Origin: CAYSIX01 sp964431205
GTDB lineage: Bacteria > Planctomycetota > Phycisphaerae > Phycisphaerales > Phycisphaeraceae
Length of the DNA: 18,048 nt
Direction: 5' to 3'
Assembly: GCA_964431205.1 (NCBI GenBank)
Contig: CAYSIX010000065.1
Location: 1-18,048, forward strand
Under the pieces are notes generated by a model. The model worked only from the letters and a program-made list of their open reading frames with translations, did not search any database and was not told the origin of the DNA. The position numbers and the translations under genes were made by a program. Of this stretch, positions 1-7,041 are shown piece after piece. Within the stretch, counting starts at the first letter, position 1; each line of letters opens with the position of its first letter.

Positions 1-717
1 GGCCGCGAGCTCCAGCCCGACACCGTCAACGCCCGCCCGTTCCTCCAGGACATCGACGACGTGCAGACCGTCGCCGGCTCCGGGCCCGTCCAGTTCCAGC
101 TCCCGGCCATCGACGTCGAGGGCGACCCGATCTTCTTCGACGTCGCGCCCATCGGCGAGCCCGCCTTCGATGCCGAGGTCGACAGCGAGACCGGCCTGGT
201 CACCGTCACCCCGCCCGACGGCTTCGTCGGCACCCTCCAACTGCTCGTCGGCGTCCGCAAGCCCACCGGCTTCAACCCCCAGGACCCCTTCGACAAGCAG
301 GTCGTGCCCATCTTCGTCACCGAGCCCGTCGCCGGCGACTTCGACCTCGACGGCGACGTCGACGCCTTCGACCTGGGCCTCTGGCAGACCGGCTTCGGCA
401 TCCCCGACGGCGCGACCATCCAGGACGGCGACGCCGACGCCGACGGCGACGTCGATGCCTTCGACCTCGGCCTCTGGCAGACCAACTTCGGCACCGGCAC
501 CGCCGCCGCCGAATCCGGCAACACCGTCGCGCCCGCCTCCGCGTCCCAGCCCCAGCGCGTCGCCGCCAACCACGACGACACCGGCTCGAACCACGACGAC
601 TCGCGATTCCTGGCCATGCTCGCCTGGCAGCAGTTCCAGCAGCAACGCGACGCCACGCCGCTGCTGAGCCACGCCGACGACGAGGATTCAGACACCGCCG
701 CCGTGCTCACGGACTGA
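1..717 (+). CDS. Secreted protein with two C-terminal dockerin-like calcium repeats (5' end outside window)
   Basis: The frame is open from the first base of the window and stops with TGA at 715-717, so only the last 238 residues are present. A beta-rich stretch (about nt 40-330) looks like an Ig- or cadherin-like domain, with a D-x-E-G-D turn and a 'TGLVTVTPPDGFVG' segment. Two tandem EF-hand-like loops follow (nt 334-500), each of the form G-D-x-D-x-D-G-D-V-D-A-F-D-L-G-L-W-Q-T. Such paired loops are typical of type I dockerin-like domains, which bind calcium and in planctomycetes end many exported proteins. The last 70 residues are polar and low-complexity. No PEP-CTERM motif follows, unlike the related protein at 7554-8684, which has nearly the same repeat. 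From memory, similar C-terminal regions occur after cyclophilin-type domains in planctomycetes, but the N-terminal part is missing, so no function is assigned. Confidence 0.8.
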   Translation, partial: GRELQPDTVNARPFLQDIDDVQTVAGSGPVQFQLPAIDVEGDPIFFDVAPIGEPAFDAEVDSETGLVTVTPPDGFVGTLQLLVGVRKPTGFNPQDPFDKQVVPIFVTEPVAGDFDLDGDVDAFDLGLWQTGFGIPDGATIQDGDADADGDVDAFDLGLWQTNFGTGTAAAESGNTVAPASASQPQRVAANHDDTGSNHDDSRFLAMLAWQQFQQQRDATPLLSHADDEDSDTAAVLTD

Positions 718-740
718 AAACGGCAGTAACCACGCTGCCG
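714..740 (-). terminator. Intrinsic terminator of the minus-strand membrane-protein gene
   Basis: Read on the minus strand, a hairpin with 6-bp arms CGGCAG/CTGCCG and an 8-nt loop is followed directly by TTTT. It lies 72 nt beyond the stop of the gene at 812-1279. The stem is short, so termination may be partial. Confidence 0.5.
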
Positions 741-746
741 ATGAGG

Positions 747-768
747 CCCACGGACCGCGGTTCGTGGG
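747..768. repeat. 22-bp near-perfect palindrome between convergent genes
   Basis: Positions 747-768 form two 11-nt arms (outer arms CCCACG/CGTGGG, inner core ACCGCGGT) that are fully complementary except for one G-T pair. It lies between two convergent genes. No T-tract follows on either strand, so it could be a transcript-stabilising or Rho-assisted 3' hairpin, or a protein-binding site. Confidence 0.5.
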
Positions 769-811
769 GTTCGGTGCGTCGGTGTCCGTCCATGGGCGTC
801 GACCCGGTCGT

Positions 812-1279
812 TCAACCGGGCGCCGCCGGCGTCTCCCGTTCGGCCCCATACCCGCGCAACCCCCACAGCACCAGCGCGCTGACCGCGATCATCGCGAACG
901 ACAGTGAAAACAGCAGAAAGTCGATCAGCCGCTCCTGCCCCGGCGTGCCCCGGTGTGCGCCCGCCGCGATCGGCATCGACGCCCCCGCGCCCCACGCGGC
1001 CGCCAGCAGCGTCGCCAGCCAGTTCGCGAACGTCCCGTAGATCGCCAGCCAGAACGTCAGCGAAAGCAGCCGCCGCCCCAGCGTCAGCCGCGGCCAGACC
1101 AGCCCCAGCACCACCAGCAGCATCCCGTTGAGGATGCCCTCCAGGTGGCTCGACAGCGCCATCCGCGGGTTCGCCACCATCGGCGTGGCAAAACCCGTCA
1201 GCAATCCGATCAGAAACAACGCCATCCCCAGTTGCACCAGCCGGTGCCCCGTCCACGCTTGCCGCCGCGCATCGCTCAT
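812..1279 (-). CDS. Four-helix membrane protein, hydroxylaminobenzene mutase (HabA/HabB) type
   Basis: This 155-residue protein has four hydrophobic helices at about residues 14-34, 46-64, 70-96 and 119-142. The loop after helix 1 carries N-P-R-M-x-L-x-S-H-L-E-G-x-x-N-G (37-52), and helix 3 has Y-G-T-x-x-N-W-L (81-88). I recognise this pattern from the small membrane family that includes hydroxylaminobenzene mutase of nitroarene degraders, which rearranges hydroxylaminobenzene to aminophenol; the assignment is from memory. The ATG at 1279 is chosen because AAGAGG lies about 10 nt upstream; a GTG at 1288 in the same frame sits directly on that ribosome site. No nitroreductase or aminophenol pathway gene is nearby, so the substrate is unknown. 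The gene stands alone, convergent with the gene to its left. Confidence 0.6.
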   Translation of the reverse strand: MSDARRQAWTGHRLVQLGMALFLIGLLTGFATPMVANPRMALSSHLEGILNGMLLVVLGLVWPRLTLGRRLLSLTFWLAIYGTFANWLATLLAAAWGAGASMPIAAGAHRGTPGQERLIDFLLFSLSFAMIAVSALVLWGLRGYGAERETPAAPG

Positions 1280-1340
1280 CGCGCCCACCTCTTGTTGCCA
1301 TGTCCCGTGACCATTGCGATTACCTGTTTGCCGTTCACGG

Positions 1341-1375
1341 CCTCAAGCCGCACGCCTCAAGCCTCAGGCCGCACG
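1341..1375. repeat. Short imperfect direct repeat downstream of fabF
   Basis: CCTCAAGCCGCACG (1341-1354) recurs as CCTCAGGCCGCACG (1362-1375) with one change, separated by CCTCAAG (1355-1361), so the repeat unit CCTCAAG appears three times. It lies in the 109-nt gap between the fabF stop (1389) and the next gene, read in the same direction. No T-tract terminator is visible for fabF here. Confidence 0.6.
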
Positions 1376-1388
1376 TCTCGTGTTCGGC

Positions 1389-2630
1389 TCAGAGCTTGCC
1401 CATGATGAGGCTGACGTTGTGACCGCCGAAGCCGAAGGAGTTGCTCATGGCGTAGCGGATGTCGGCGTGTCGCGCGGTGTTGGGCACGTAGTCGAGGTCG
1501 CACTCCTCGCCGGGGTGGTCGAGGTTGATGGTGGGGGGGATGTCGCCGGTCTCGATGGCCTTGGCGAGGATGACGGCCTCGAGGCCGCCGGAGGCGCCCA
1601 GGGCGTGGCCGGTCATGGACTTGGTGGAGCTGACGGGGATGCGGCCGGCGTGGCAGTTGAACGAGAGCTTGATGGCGCGGGTTTCGGCGACGTCGCCGAG
1701 CTGGGTGCCGGTGCCGTGGGCGTTGATGTAGTCGATCTGGTCGGGGTTGAGGGAGGCGTCCTTGAGGGCGGCGTCCATGGCGTAGGCGGCGCCGCGGCCC
1801 TGCTCGTCGGGGGCGGTGATGTGAGAGCCGTCGGCGGACTGGCCGTAGCCGAGGACCTCGGCGTAGATGCGGGCGCCGCGTTTGCGGGCGTGTTCGAGTT
1901 CTTCGAGCAGGAGGATGCCGGCGCCCTCGGCGAGGACGAAGCCGTCACGGTCCTGATCGAACGGGCGGGAGGCGCCAGCGGGGTTGTCATTGTTCTGGGA
2001 CAGGGCGCGCAGGGCGATGAAGCAGCCGAGGCCGAGGGGGGTGAGGGCGGCCTCGGACCCGCCGGTGATCATGACGTCGGCGGCGTCGTGGGCGATGGCC
2101 TCGGCGGCGTCGCCGATGGCGTGGGCGGCCGAGGCGCAGGCGGAGGCAACGGCGGCGTTGGGGCCCTTGATGCCGTAGTGGATCGAGACGTTGCCCGAGC
2201 CGGCGTTGCACATGAGTTTGGGGACCATGAACGGCGAGAGGCGGTTGGGGCCCTTCTCCATGAGCTTGCGGTGTCCGGCCTCGAACTCCTCGATGCCGCC
2301 GATGCCCGAGCCGATGATCGACCCGCAGCGCCAGGGGTTCTCGTGGGCGAAGTCGATGCCGGCGTCGTTGACCGCGTCGACGGAGGCGTTGAGGGCGTAC
2401 TGGGCGAAGCGGTCGAGGCGTTTGGGGTCGCGTGGGGTCAGGTGCGCGCCTTTCCAGTCGTCGGGGATCTGCCCGCCGAAGGTCGTGGCGTAGGGGGTGG
2501 TGTCGAAGCGGGTGATGGGTCGGATGCCGGAGGTGCCGGCCAGGAGCTGGTTCCAGACGGTGGGCACGTCATCGCCGAGGCTGGTGACCCAGCCGAGGCC
2601 GGTGACAACGACACGTCGAGGCGCGTTCAT
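1389..2630 (-). CDS. fabF: Beta-ketoacyl-ACP synthase II
   Basis: This 413-residue thiolase-fold enzyme condenses malonyl-ACP with acyl-ACP in the elongation step of type II fatty acid synthesis in the cytoplasm. The length is normal for FabF. The catalytic triad is visible: Cys165 in V-A-S-A-C-A-S-A, His305 in N-A-H-G-T-G-T and His342 in S-M-T-G-H-A-L-G-A, with Lys337 just before. The glycine-rich C-terminal F-G-F-G-G-H-N (399-405) is also typical. Cys-His-His separates it from FabH (Cys-His-Asn). It is the last gene of the fab cluster and follows acpP, the common acpP-fabF order. The 258-nt spacer is long. The ATG at 2630 starts directly in the conserved R-V-V-V-T-G-L-G strand. The ribosome site is weak, and a possible -10 (TACACT, about 2681-2686) lacks a good -35. 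Confidence 0.97.
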   Translation of the reverse strand: MNAPRRVVVTGLGWVTSLGDDVPTVWNQLLAGTSGIRPITRFDTTPYATTFGGQIPDDWKGAHLTPRDPKRLDRFAQYALNASVDAVNDAGIDFAHENPWRCGSIIGSGIGGIEEFEAGHRKLMEKGPNRLSPFMVPKLMCNAGSGNVSIHYGIKGPNAAVASACASAAHAIGDAAEAIAHDAADVMITGGSEAALTPLGLGCFIALRALSQNNDNPAGASRPFDQDRDGFVLAEGAGILLLEELEHARKRGARIYAEVLGYGQSADGSHITAPDEQGRGAAYAMDAALKDASLNPDQIDYINAHGTGTQLGDVAETRAIKLSFNCHAGRIPVSSTKSMTGHALGASGGLEAVILAKAIETGDIPPTINLDHPGEECDLDYVPNTARHADIRYAMSNSFGFGGHNVSLIMGKL

Positions 2631-2888
2631 GGGCGTGGTCTCGGGAAAGAATCAGGGGCGCGGTCGGCGGGCGCCAGTGTAGCCGCGAAAGCAGGGGGCG
2701 CGAAACGCGGTGAGAGAGCGTAGGCGCACCGCCACAGCGGCACCACAGCGCGGGGCGGGCGAGCGGGTGCGTGGGGCATCGGGCGCAGGGCGTGCGGGGT
2801 GGCGCTGCGGTCTCGCCATGGCGAGCGGCGTGGGGCTGGGGCGGCCGGGTCCGGCGCGGCCGGGGCGGTCAGGCCCGGGCCGCGTGGG
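2631..2888. other. Long GC-rich acpP-fabF spacer
   Basis: No gene is visible in these 258 nt. The half next to acpP is very GC-rich, with self-complementary words such as GGCCCGGGCC (2873-2882) and a perfect 14-bp palindrome CTCGCCATGGCGAG at 2812-2825. These may fold in the mRNA and lower readthrough from acpP, which is usually made in large excess over FabF. No T-tract terminator is present. A TACACT hexamer near 2681-2686 (minus) might be a weak -10. Confidence 0.5.
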
Positions 2889-3143
2889 TCAGGACTTGGC
2901 GCCCAGCGCGTGTTCCTTGATGAAGTCGATGGCCTGGCCAACGGTCTGGATCTTCTCGGCCTCCTCGTCAGGGATCGAGGTCTCGAACTCGTCCTCAAAC
3001 TCCATGACCAGCTCGACCGTGTCCAGGCTGTCAGCGTTCAGATCATTCACGAAGTTGGTCTCGCGATTGATCTCGCCTTTGTCGACGCCCATCTGCTCGG
3101 CGACGATGGCAATGACCTTTTCCTCGATCTCTTTTTCATCCAT
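2889..3143 (-). CDS. acpP: Acyl carrier protein
   Basis: This 84-residue acidic protein carries the growing acyl chain on a 4'-phosphopantetheine arm. The attachment serine is Ser39 in the D-S-L motif (38-40), inside the usual N-A-D-S-L-D-T-V-E-L-V-M-E-x-E-x-E-F helix-II sequence. The length and the K-I-x-T-V-x-x-A-I-D-F-I tail fit AcpP. The ATG at 3143 is chosen because a strong AAGGAG lies 8 nt upstream; a longer frame reaching 3206 would lack a ribosome site and overlap the promoter region. It follows fabG by 121 nt and precedes fabF. A near-consensus promoter lies just upstream, so it is probably expressed both from the operon and by itself. Confidence 0.97.
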   Translation of the reverse strand: MDEKEIEEKVIAIVAEQMGVDKGEINRETNFVNDLNADSLDTVELVMEFEDEFETSIPDEEAEKIQTVGQAIDFIKEHALGAKS

Positions 3144-3211
3144 GGTCGTCTCCTTAGGACGGCCGCCCCGCAGGGTCGGACACCGGTGTTTAGCCTCTGA
3201 CGGCAAAGGGG

Positions 3212-3240
3212 AATATATCCTGCCGGGCGACCGCTGCCAA
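3212..3240 (-). promoter_or_regulatory. Sigma70-type promoter of acpP
   Basis: On the minus strand TTGGCA (3240-3235) and TATATT (3217-3212) are separated by exactly 17 nt, close to the housekeeping consensus TTGACA-N17-TATAAT. It stands out as an AT-rich patch in GC-rich DNA. Transcription would start near 3205, giving a leader of about 60 nt before the acpP ATG with its AAGGAG site. This fits the high, partly independent expression known for acpP. Confidence 0.7.
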
Positions 3241-3264
3241 CCGCGCGTCGCCGGCGAAAACGCT

Positions 3265-4014
3265 TCAGCACATGGTCATGCCCCCGTCGACGGCGAGGGT
3301 CTGGCCGGTAATGTACCCCGCGGCGTCCGAGGCCAGGAACGCGACCGCCGCCGCCACGTCGGGCGGGTGCCCGAATCGCCGCAGCGGGATCGCCGCCAGC
3401 GCCCCGTCCTTGACCGGCTGGGGCAGCTCGTCGGTCATCGCCGTCTCGACGAACCCGGGGGCCACCACGTTGGCCGTGATCCCCTTCGAGGCCATCTCCT
3501 TGGCCAGCGACTTGGTGAACCCGGCCAGCGCCGACTTCGCCGCCGCGTAGTTCGCCTGCCCCGCGTTGCCGACCAGCCCGGCCACGGAACCGATGTTCAC
3601 GACCCGCCCGAACCGCCCCCGCATCATCGGTCGCAACGCCGCCCGGCAGGCGATGAACACGCTGCGCAGGTTCGTCCGCCACACCTCGTCGAACTCCTCG
3701 TCGCTCATCCGCAGCAGCAGGTTGTCCCGCGTGACCCCGGCGTTGTTGATCAGCACGTCCAGCCGACCGCGCTCGGACACGACCGCCTCGATCAGCTCGA
3801 CGATCGCGCCGCCATCGCTGACGTCGCAGCAGCGGAAAGACGCCGCGCCGCCGTCGGCCTCGATCTGCCCGCAGACCGCCCCCAGCTTCTCGGCGTTGCG
3901 GGCCACGCACACCACGTGCCGGCCGTCACGCGCCAGCGCCGCGGCGATGGCGGCGCCGATCCCGCGCGAAGCGCCCGTGACGATCGCGACCCGCTTGTCG
4001 TTGTCCTTGGCCAT
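3265..4014 (-). CDS. fabG: 3-oxoacyl-ACP reductase
   Basis: This 249-residue short-chain dehydrogenase reduces beta-ketoacyl-ACP with NADPH, the first reduction of the elongation cycle. The cofactor loop T-G-A-S-R-G-I-G is at residues 13-20, N-N-A-G at 90-93, and the catalytic residues are Asn115, Ser143, Tyr156 (in Y-A-A-A-K) and Lys160. P-G-F-V-E-T-x-M-T follows, and the C-terminal G-Y-I-T-G-Q-T-L-A-V-D-G-G-M is characteristic of FabG. The position between fabD and acpP matches the classical fabHDG-acpP-fabF order and supports FabG over other short-chain dehydrogenases. It lies 51 nt downstream of fabD; the ribosome site is only a weak GGAA. Confidence 0.96.
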   Translation of the reverse strand: MAKDNDKRVAIVTGASRGIGAAIAAALARDGRHVVCVARNAEKLGAVCGQIEADGGAASFRCCDVSDGGAIVELIEAVVSERGRLDVLINNAGVTRDNLLLRMSDEEFDEVWRTNLRSVFIACRAALRPMMRGRFGRVVNIGSVAGLVGNAGQANYAAAKSALAGFTKSLAKEMASKGITANVVAPGFVETAMTDELPQPVKDGALAAIPLRRFGHPPDVAAAVAFLASDAAGYITGQTLAVDGGMTMC

Positions 4015-4065
4015 GGGGGGTTCCGCAGCCGCAGCGCGGTCGCTGATCGGCCGTCGCCGTCCGGG

Positions 4066-4995
4066 TCACGCCGGCTCGGCGTAGTTCTGCACCTTCACCT
4101 GGCGGTCGATCCGTCTCATCAGGCCGCTGAGCACCTTCCCCGGGCTCAGCTCGACGAACGGGCCGGGCGTCTGGTCGATCGCCCAGGTCATCGACTGCGA
4201 CCACCTTACCGGATGGGTGAGCTGTTCGACAAGCCGGCGCTTGATCGCCTCGGGGTCGGGCTCGTGCGGCCGGGCCGTCACGTTCGAGACCACCGGGCAC
4301 CGGATCTCGTGCCAGGTGACCTCGTCGAGCGCCTCGGCGAGCTGATCGGCGGCCGGTTGCATCAGCGGCGAGTGAAACGCGCCGGCAACGGTTAACGGCG
4401 TGGCCCGCAGGCCGACCTTCTGCGCCACCTCCAGCGCCCGTTCGCAGGCGATCTCGGTCCCGCTGAGCACGACCTGCCCCGGGCAGTTGAAGTTGGCCGG
4501 CACCAGCACCTCGTTGCCGCGGTTCTCCGGGTCGCTGAGCGCTTCCTCGCAGATCGCCTGGGCCTTCGCCTCGTCGGCGCCGACGATCGCGACCATGCCC
4601 GAGGGCGAGGCGTCGGCGGCTTCCTGCATCGCTCGGCCGCGCACCCGCACCAGCCGCAACCCGTCCTCGAAGCTGAACGCCCCGGCCAGGTGCAACGCCG
4701 TGAACTCGCCCAGGCTCAGCCCCGCGGTGCCTCGCGGCGGGTCGAGCGTGCCCGCGTCCAGCAACGCCCGGAAGCACGCCACCGACGTCGTGTAGATCGC
4801 CACCTGACCGATGTCCGTCCGGTTCAGCCGATCCTCGGGGCCCTCGAAACACAGCCGGCTCAGCTCCAGGCCCAGGGCCTCGTCGGCCTCCTCGAACGTC
4901 TCCTGCGCGATCGCGTAGCGCTCGGCCCACGCGCGGCCCATGCCCGCGTGCTGAGCGCCCTGCCCGGGACAGAGGATGAACGCCGACTCCGTCAC
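4066..4995 (-). CDS. fabD: Malonyl-CoA:ACP transacylase
   Basis: This 309-residue enzyme transfers malonyl from CoA to ACP and so supplies the extender unit for FabH and FabF. Visible motifs are the N-terminal P-G-Q-G-A-Q (10-15), the nucleophile Ser94 in G-L-S-L-G-E (92-97), Arg119 in the R-V-R-G-R-A-M-Q helix, and His208 in A-F-H-S-P-L-M. The usual G-H-S-x-G has Leu instead of His before the serine, a variant I believe occurs in other planctomycetes. The start is GTG at 4995, 1 nt after the fabH stop, with GGAGG inside the end of fabH at good spacing, so translation is probably coupled. The length is typical. Confidence 0.96.
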   Translation of the reverse strand: MTESAFILCPGQGAQHAGMGRAWAERYAIAQETFEEADEALGLELSRLCFEGPEDRLNRTDIGQVAIYTTSVACFRALLDAGTLDPPRGTAGLSLGEFTALHLAGAFSFEDGLRLVRVRGRAMQEAADASPSGMVAIVGADEAKAQAICEEALSDPENRGNEVLVPANFNCPGQVVLSGTEIACERALEVAQKVGLRATPLTVAGAFHSPLMQPAADQLAEALDEVTWHEIRCPVVSNVTARPHEPDPEAIKRRLVEQLTHPVRWSQSMTWAIDQTPGPFVELSPGKVLSGLMRRIDRQVKVQNYAEPA

Positions 4996-4996
4996 G

Positions 4997-6013
4997 TCAC
5001 AGCCTCCAAAGACTCGATCCCCAGGTCAGCCCGCCGCCCTGGGCGACGAAGATCACGTAGTCGCCCTTGCCGATCCGTTGCTGCTGGCGCAGCTCGTGCA
5101 GGCACAGGCCGATCGTCGCCGCCGACGTGTTGCCGTAGCGGTCGATGTTCACATAGATCTTGTCCTCGCCGATGCCCAGCTTCTTCCAGGCCGTCTGCAT
5201 CATGCGCAGGTTTGATTGATGCGGGATGACCATCTTGATGTCGTCGGCGGTCAGGCCGGTGGCCTCGAGCGCCTCGCGGACGCAGGACTCGAGGGTGTGG
5301 ACGGCGAACTTGTAGACCTCGCGGCCGTGCATCTGCAGGGTGTTGAGCTGGCCGTTGAACCGCTCGGCCTGCGATTCGGGGATCTGCGACTCGTCGCGGG
5401 GCACGTAGAGCGTCTCGGACTTGCCCGCGTCGGAGGCCAGCGTCTGGAAGAGGCAGCCCTGCTCGGGGTCGTCGGAGCGGCTGAGGATCGCGGCGCCGGC
5501 GGCGTCGCCGAACAGGACGCACGTGCTGCGGTCCTGCCAGTTGACGACCTTGCTGAGCTTCTCGGCGCCGACGACGGCGACGTGGCGGAAGTGCCCGGAG
5601 CCGATGAAGTTCGCCGCCACGTCGAGCGCCGCGACGAAGCCGGTGCAGGCGCTGTTCAGGTCGAACGCGCCGCAGGGGACGGCGTGGACCTTGTGCACGA
5701 CCTGGCACGCGGTGGCCGGGCAGATCATGTCCGGTGTGAACGTGGCACAGACGAGCAGGTCCAGGTCGGTCGGCTCCAGGCCGGCGTCGGTCAGCGCGTC
5801 GCGGACGGCCTGGGCGGCGAGGTCGGAGGTGTCCAGGCCGTTGTCGGCCAGGTGGCGGGTGACGATGCCCGTGCGCGGCCGGATCCACTCGTCGCACGTG
5901 TCGACGATCCGGGCCAGGTCGTCGTTGGTGACCACGCGTGGCGGCAGGGCGATGCCCGTGCCCACGATCCGCACGCCGGCGGGCGGCTCAGCTCGCCGAG
6001 TCCCACGACTCAT
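4997..6013 (-). CDS. fabH: Beta-ketoacyl-ACP synthase III
   Basis: This 338-residue synthase starts fatty acid chains by condensing an acyl-CoA primer with malonyl-ACP. The Cys-His-Asn triad is visible: Cys123 in N-S-A-C-T-G-F, His265 in P-H-Q-S-N and Asn295 in Y-G-N-T-S-A-A-T. The C-terminal G-G-G-L-T-W-G-S is also typical. The ATG at 6013 overlaps the plsX stop as ATGA (4 nt), which implies translational coupling. It adds about 13 residues before the conserved V-R-I-V-G-T-G strand, slightly longer than E. coli FabH. It lies between plsX and fabD, the standard bacterial order. Confidence 0.97.
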   Translation of the reverse strand: MSRGTRRAEPPAGVRIVGTGIALPPRVVTNDDLARIVDTCDEWIRPRTGIVTRHLADNGLDTSDLAAQAVRDALTDAGLEPTDLDLLVCATFTPDMICPATACQVVHKVHAVPCGAFDLNSACTGFVAALDVAANFIGSGHFRHVAVVGAEKLSKVVNWQDRSTCVLFGDAAGAAILSRSDDPEQGCLFQTLASDAGKSETLYVPRDESQIPESQAERFNGQLNTLQMHGREVYKFAVHTLESCVREALEATGLTADDIKMVIPHQSNLRMMQTAWKKLGIGEDKIYVNIDRYGNTSAATIGLCLHELRQQQRIGKGDYVIFVAQGGGLTWGSSLWRL

Positions 6014-7041
6014 ACCGCGCCCTCGGGCGCCGGCTGCATCGCCGCGAACGCCTCCACGATCCCCTCGTTGACCCGGTGCTCCGTGTACCGGATCGCCGCC
6101 CGCACCGCCGCCTTGATCGTCCGGGCCTCGCTCGAGCCGTGCGAGATCATGCAACTGCCGTTGGCGCCCAGCAGCGGCGCCCCGCCGTACTCGTGATAGT
6201 CGTGCTTGCGGTAGATGCTCTTGACCACCGGCTCGAACTTGACCGCGAGCTGCGGGTCGACCTCGAAGATCTCGTGCGCGATGGTCTTGAAGATGCCGGC
6301 CGAGAGGCCCTCGGCGAGCTTGAGCACGACGTTGCCGGTGAAACCCTCGGTGACGATGACGTCGGCCTCCCCGTCGAAGAGCGTGCGGCCCTCGATGTAC
6401 CCGACGTAGTTGAGCGTCGCGTCGTGCTTGAGCAGCTTGTGGGTCTCGCGGGTCAGGGCGTTGCCCTTGCCCTCCTCGCCGCCGATGGACATCAGCGCGA
6501 CGCGGGGGTTCTCGATGCCGATCACGCGGTGGGCGTAGACGGCGGCCATGTGGCCGTACTGGTGAAGGTGAGTGGGCTTGGGGTCGGGGTTGGCGCCGAC
6601 GTCGCAGAGGACGATGGGGCCGAAGAAGGTGGGCATGGTGACGGCGATGCCGGGGCGATGGACGCCGGGCAGGCGTCGCATGGCCATCTGAGCGGCGGCG
6701 ACGCAGGCGCCGGTGTTGCCGGCGCTGATGACCACGTCGCACTTGCGGTCGCCGGCGCGGCGTCCGCCGAGCCAGCCCATGCGGGCGATGGAGCTGTCCG
6801 GCTTGGCGCGCAGGGCGGTGACCGGTGACTCGGCCATGTCGATCACCTGCGTGGTCGGCTCGACCTCGAGGCGCGCGTCGCTCTGCAGGCCGCGCTCCTG
6901 GATCCCCTCGCGGATGACCGCTTCGTCCCCGATCAGCACCAGCCGATCCGACGGGCCCAGCAGCTCCACCGCATCCAACGCGCCGGCCAGAATGGCGTCG
7001 GGGGCGTGGTCGCCGCCCATGACGTCAATGGCGATCCGCAC
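6010..7041 (-). CDS. plsX: Phosphate acyltransferase PlsX
   Basis: This 343-residue peripheral membrane enzyme makes acyl-phosphate from acyl-ACP, the substrate of PlsY in phospholipid synthesis. Diagnostic motifs are D-V-M-G-G-D-H at 6-12, the phosphate-binding S-A-G-N-T-G-A, D-V-G-A-N, E-G-R-x-L-F-D-G-x-A-D-V-I-V-T-x-G-F-T-G-N and a late Y-G-G-A-P-L-L-G. The start is GTG at 7041: it opens directly into the family N-terminus R-I-A-I-D-V-M-G-G-D, and AAGGA lies about 7 nt upstream inside rpmF. A longer in-frame start at 7092 would only translate part of rpmF in another frame. The first G of GTG is the last G of the rpmF TAG, so the genes overlap by 1 nt. The 3' end overlaps fabH by 4 nt. Confidence 0.97.
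   Translation of the reverse strand: MRIAIDVMGGDHAPDAILAGALDAVELLGPSDRLVLIGDEAVIREGIQERGLQSDARLEVEPTTQVIDMAESPVTALRAKPDSSIARMGWLGGRRAGDRKCDVVISAGNTGACVAAAQMAMRRLPGVHRPGIAVTMPTFFGPIVLCDVGANPDPKPTHLHQYGHMAAVYAHRVIGIENPRVALMSIGGEEGKGNALTRETHKLLKHDATLNYVGYIEGRTLFDGEADVIVTEGFTGNVVLKLAEGLSAGIFKTIAHEIFEVDPQLAVKFEPVVKSIYRKHDYHEYGGAPLLGANGSCMISHGSSEARTIKAAVRAAIRYTEHRVNEGIVEAFAAMQPAPEGAV

Noticed and set aside
2832..2865. G-quadruplex candidate in the acpP-fabF spacer
   Set aside because: One loop would be 12 nt, and the G-rich strand is opposite the mRNA, so support is weak.
1314..4395. Long plus-strand frames (469 and 561 codons) opposite fabF, acpP and fabG
   Set aside because: They are antisense shadows caused by high GC content. 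The minus-strand frames carry complete enzyme motifs and ribosome sites; the plus-strand ones are low-complexity Gly/Ala/Val or Arg-rich.
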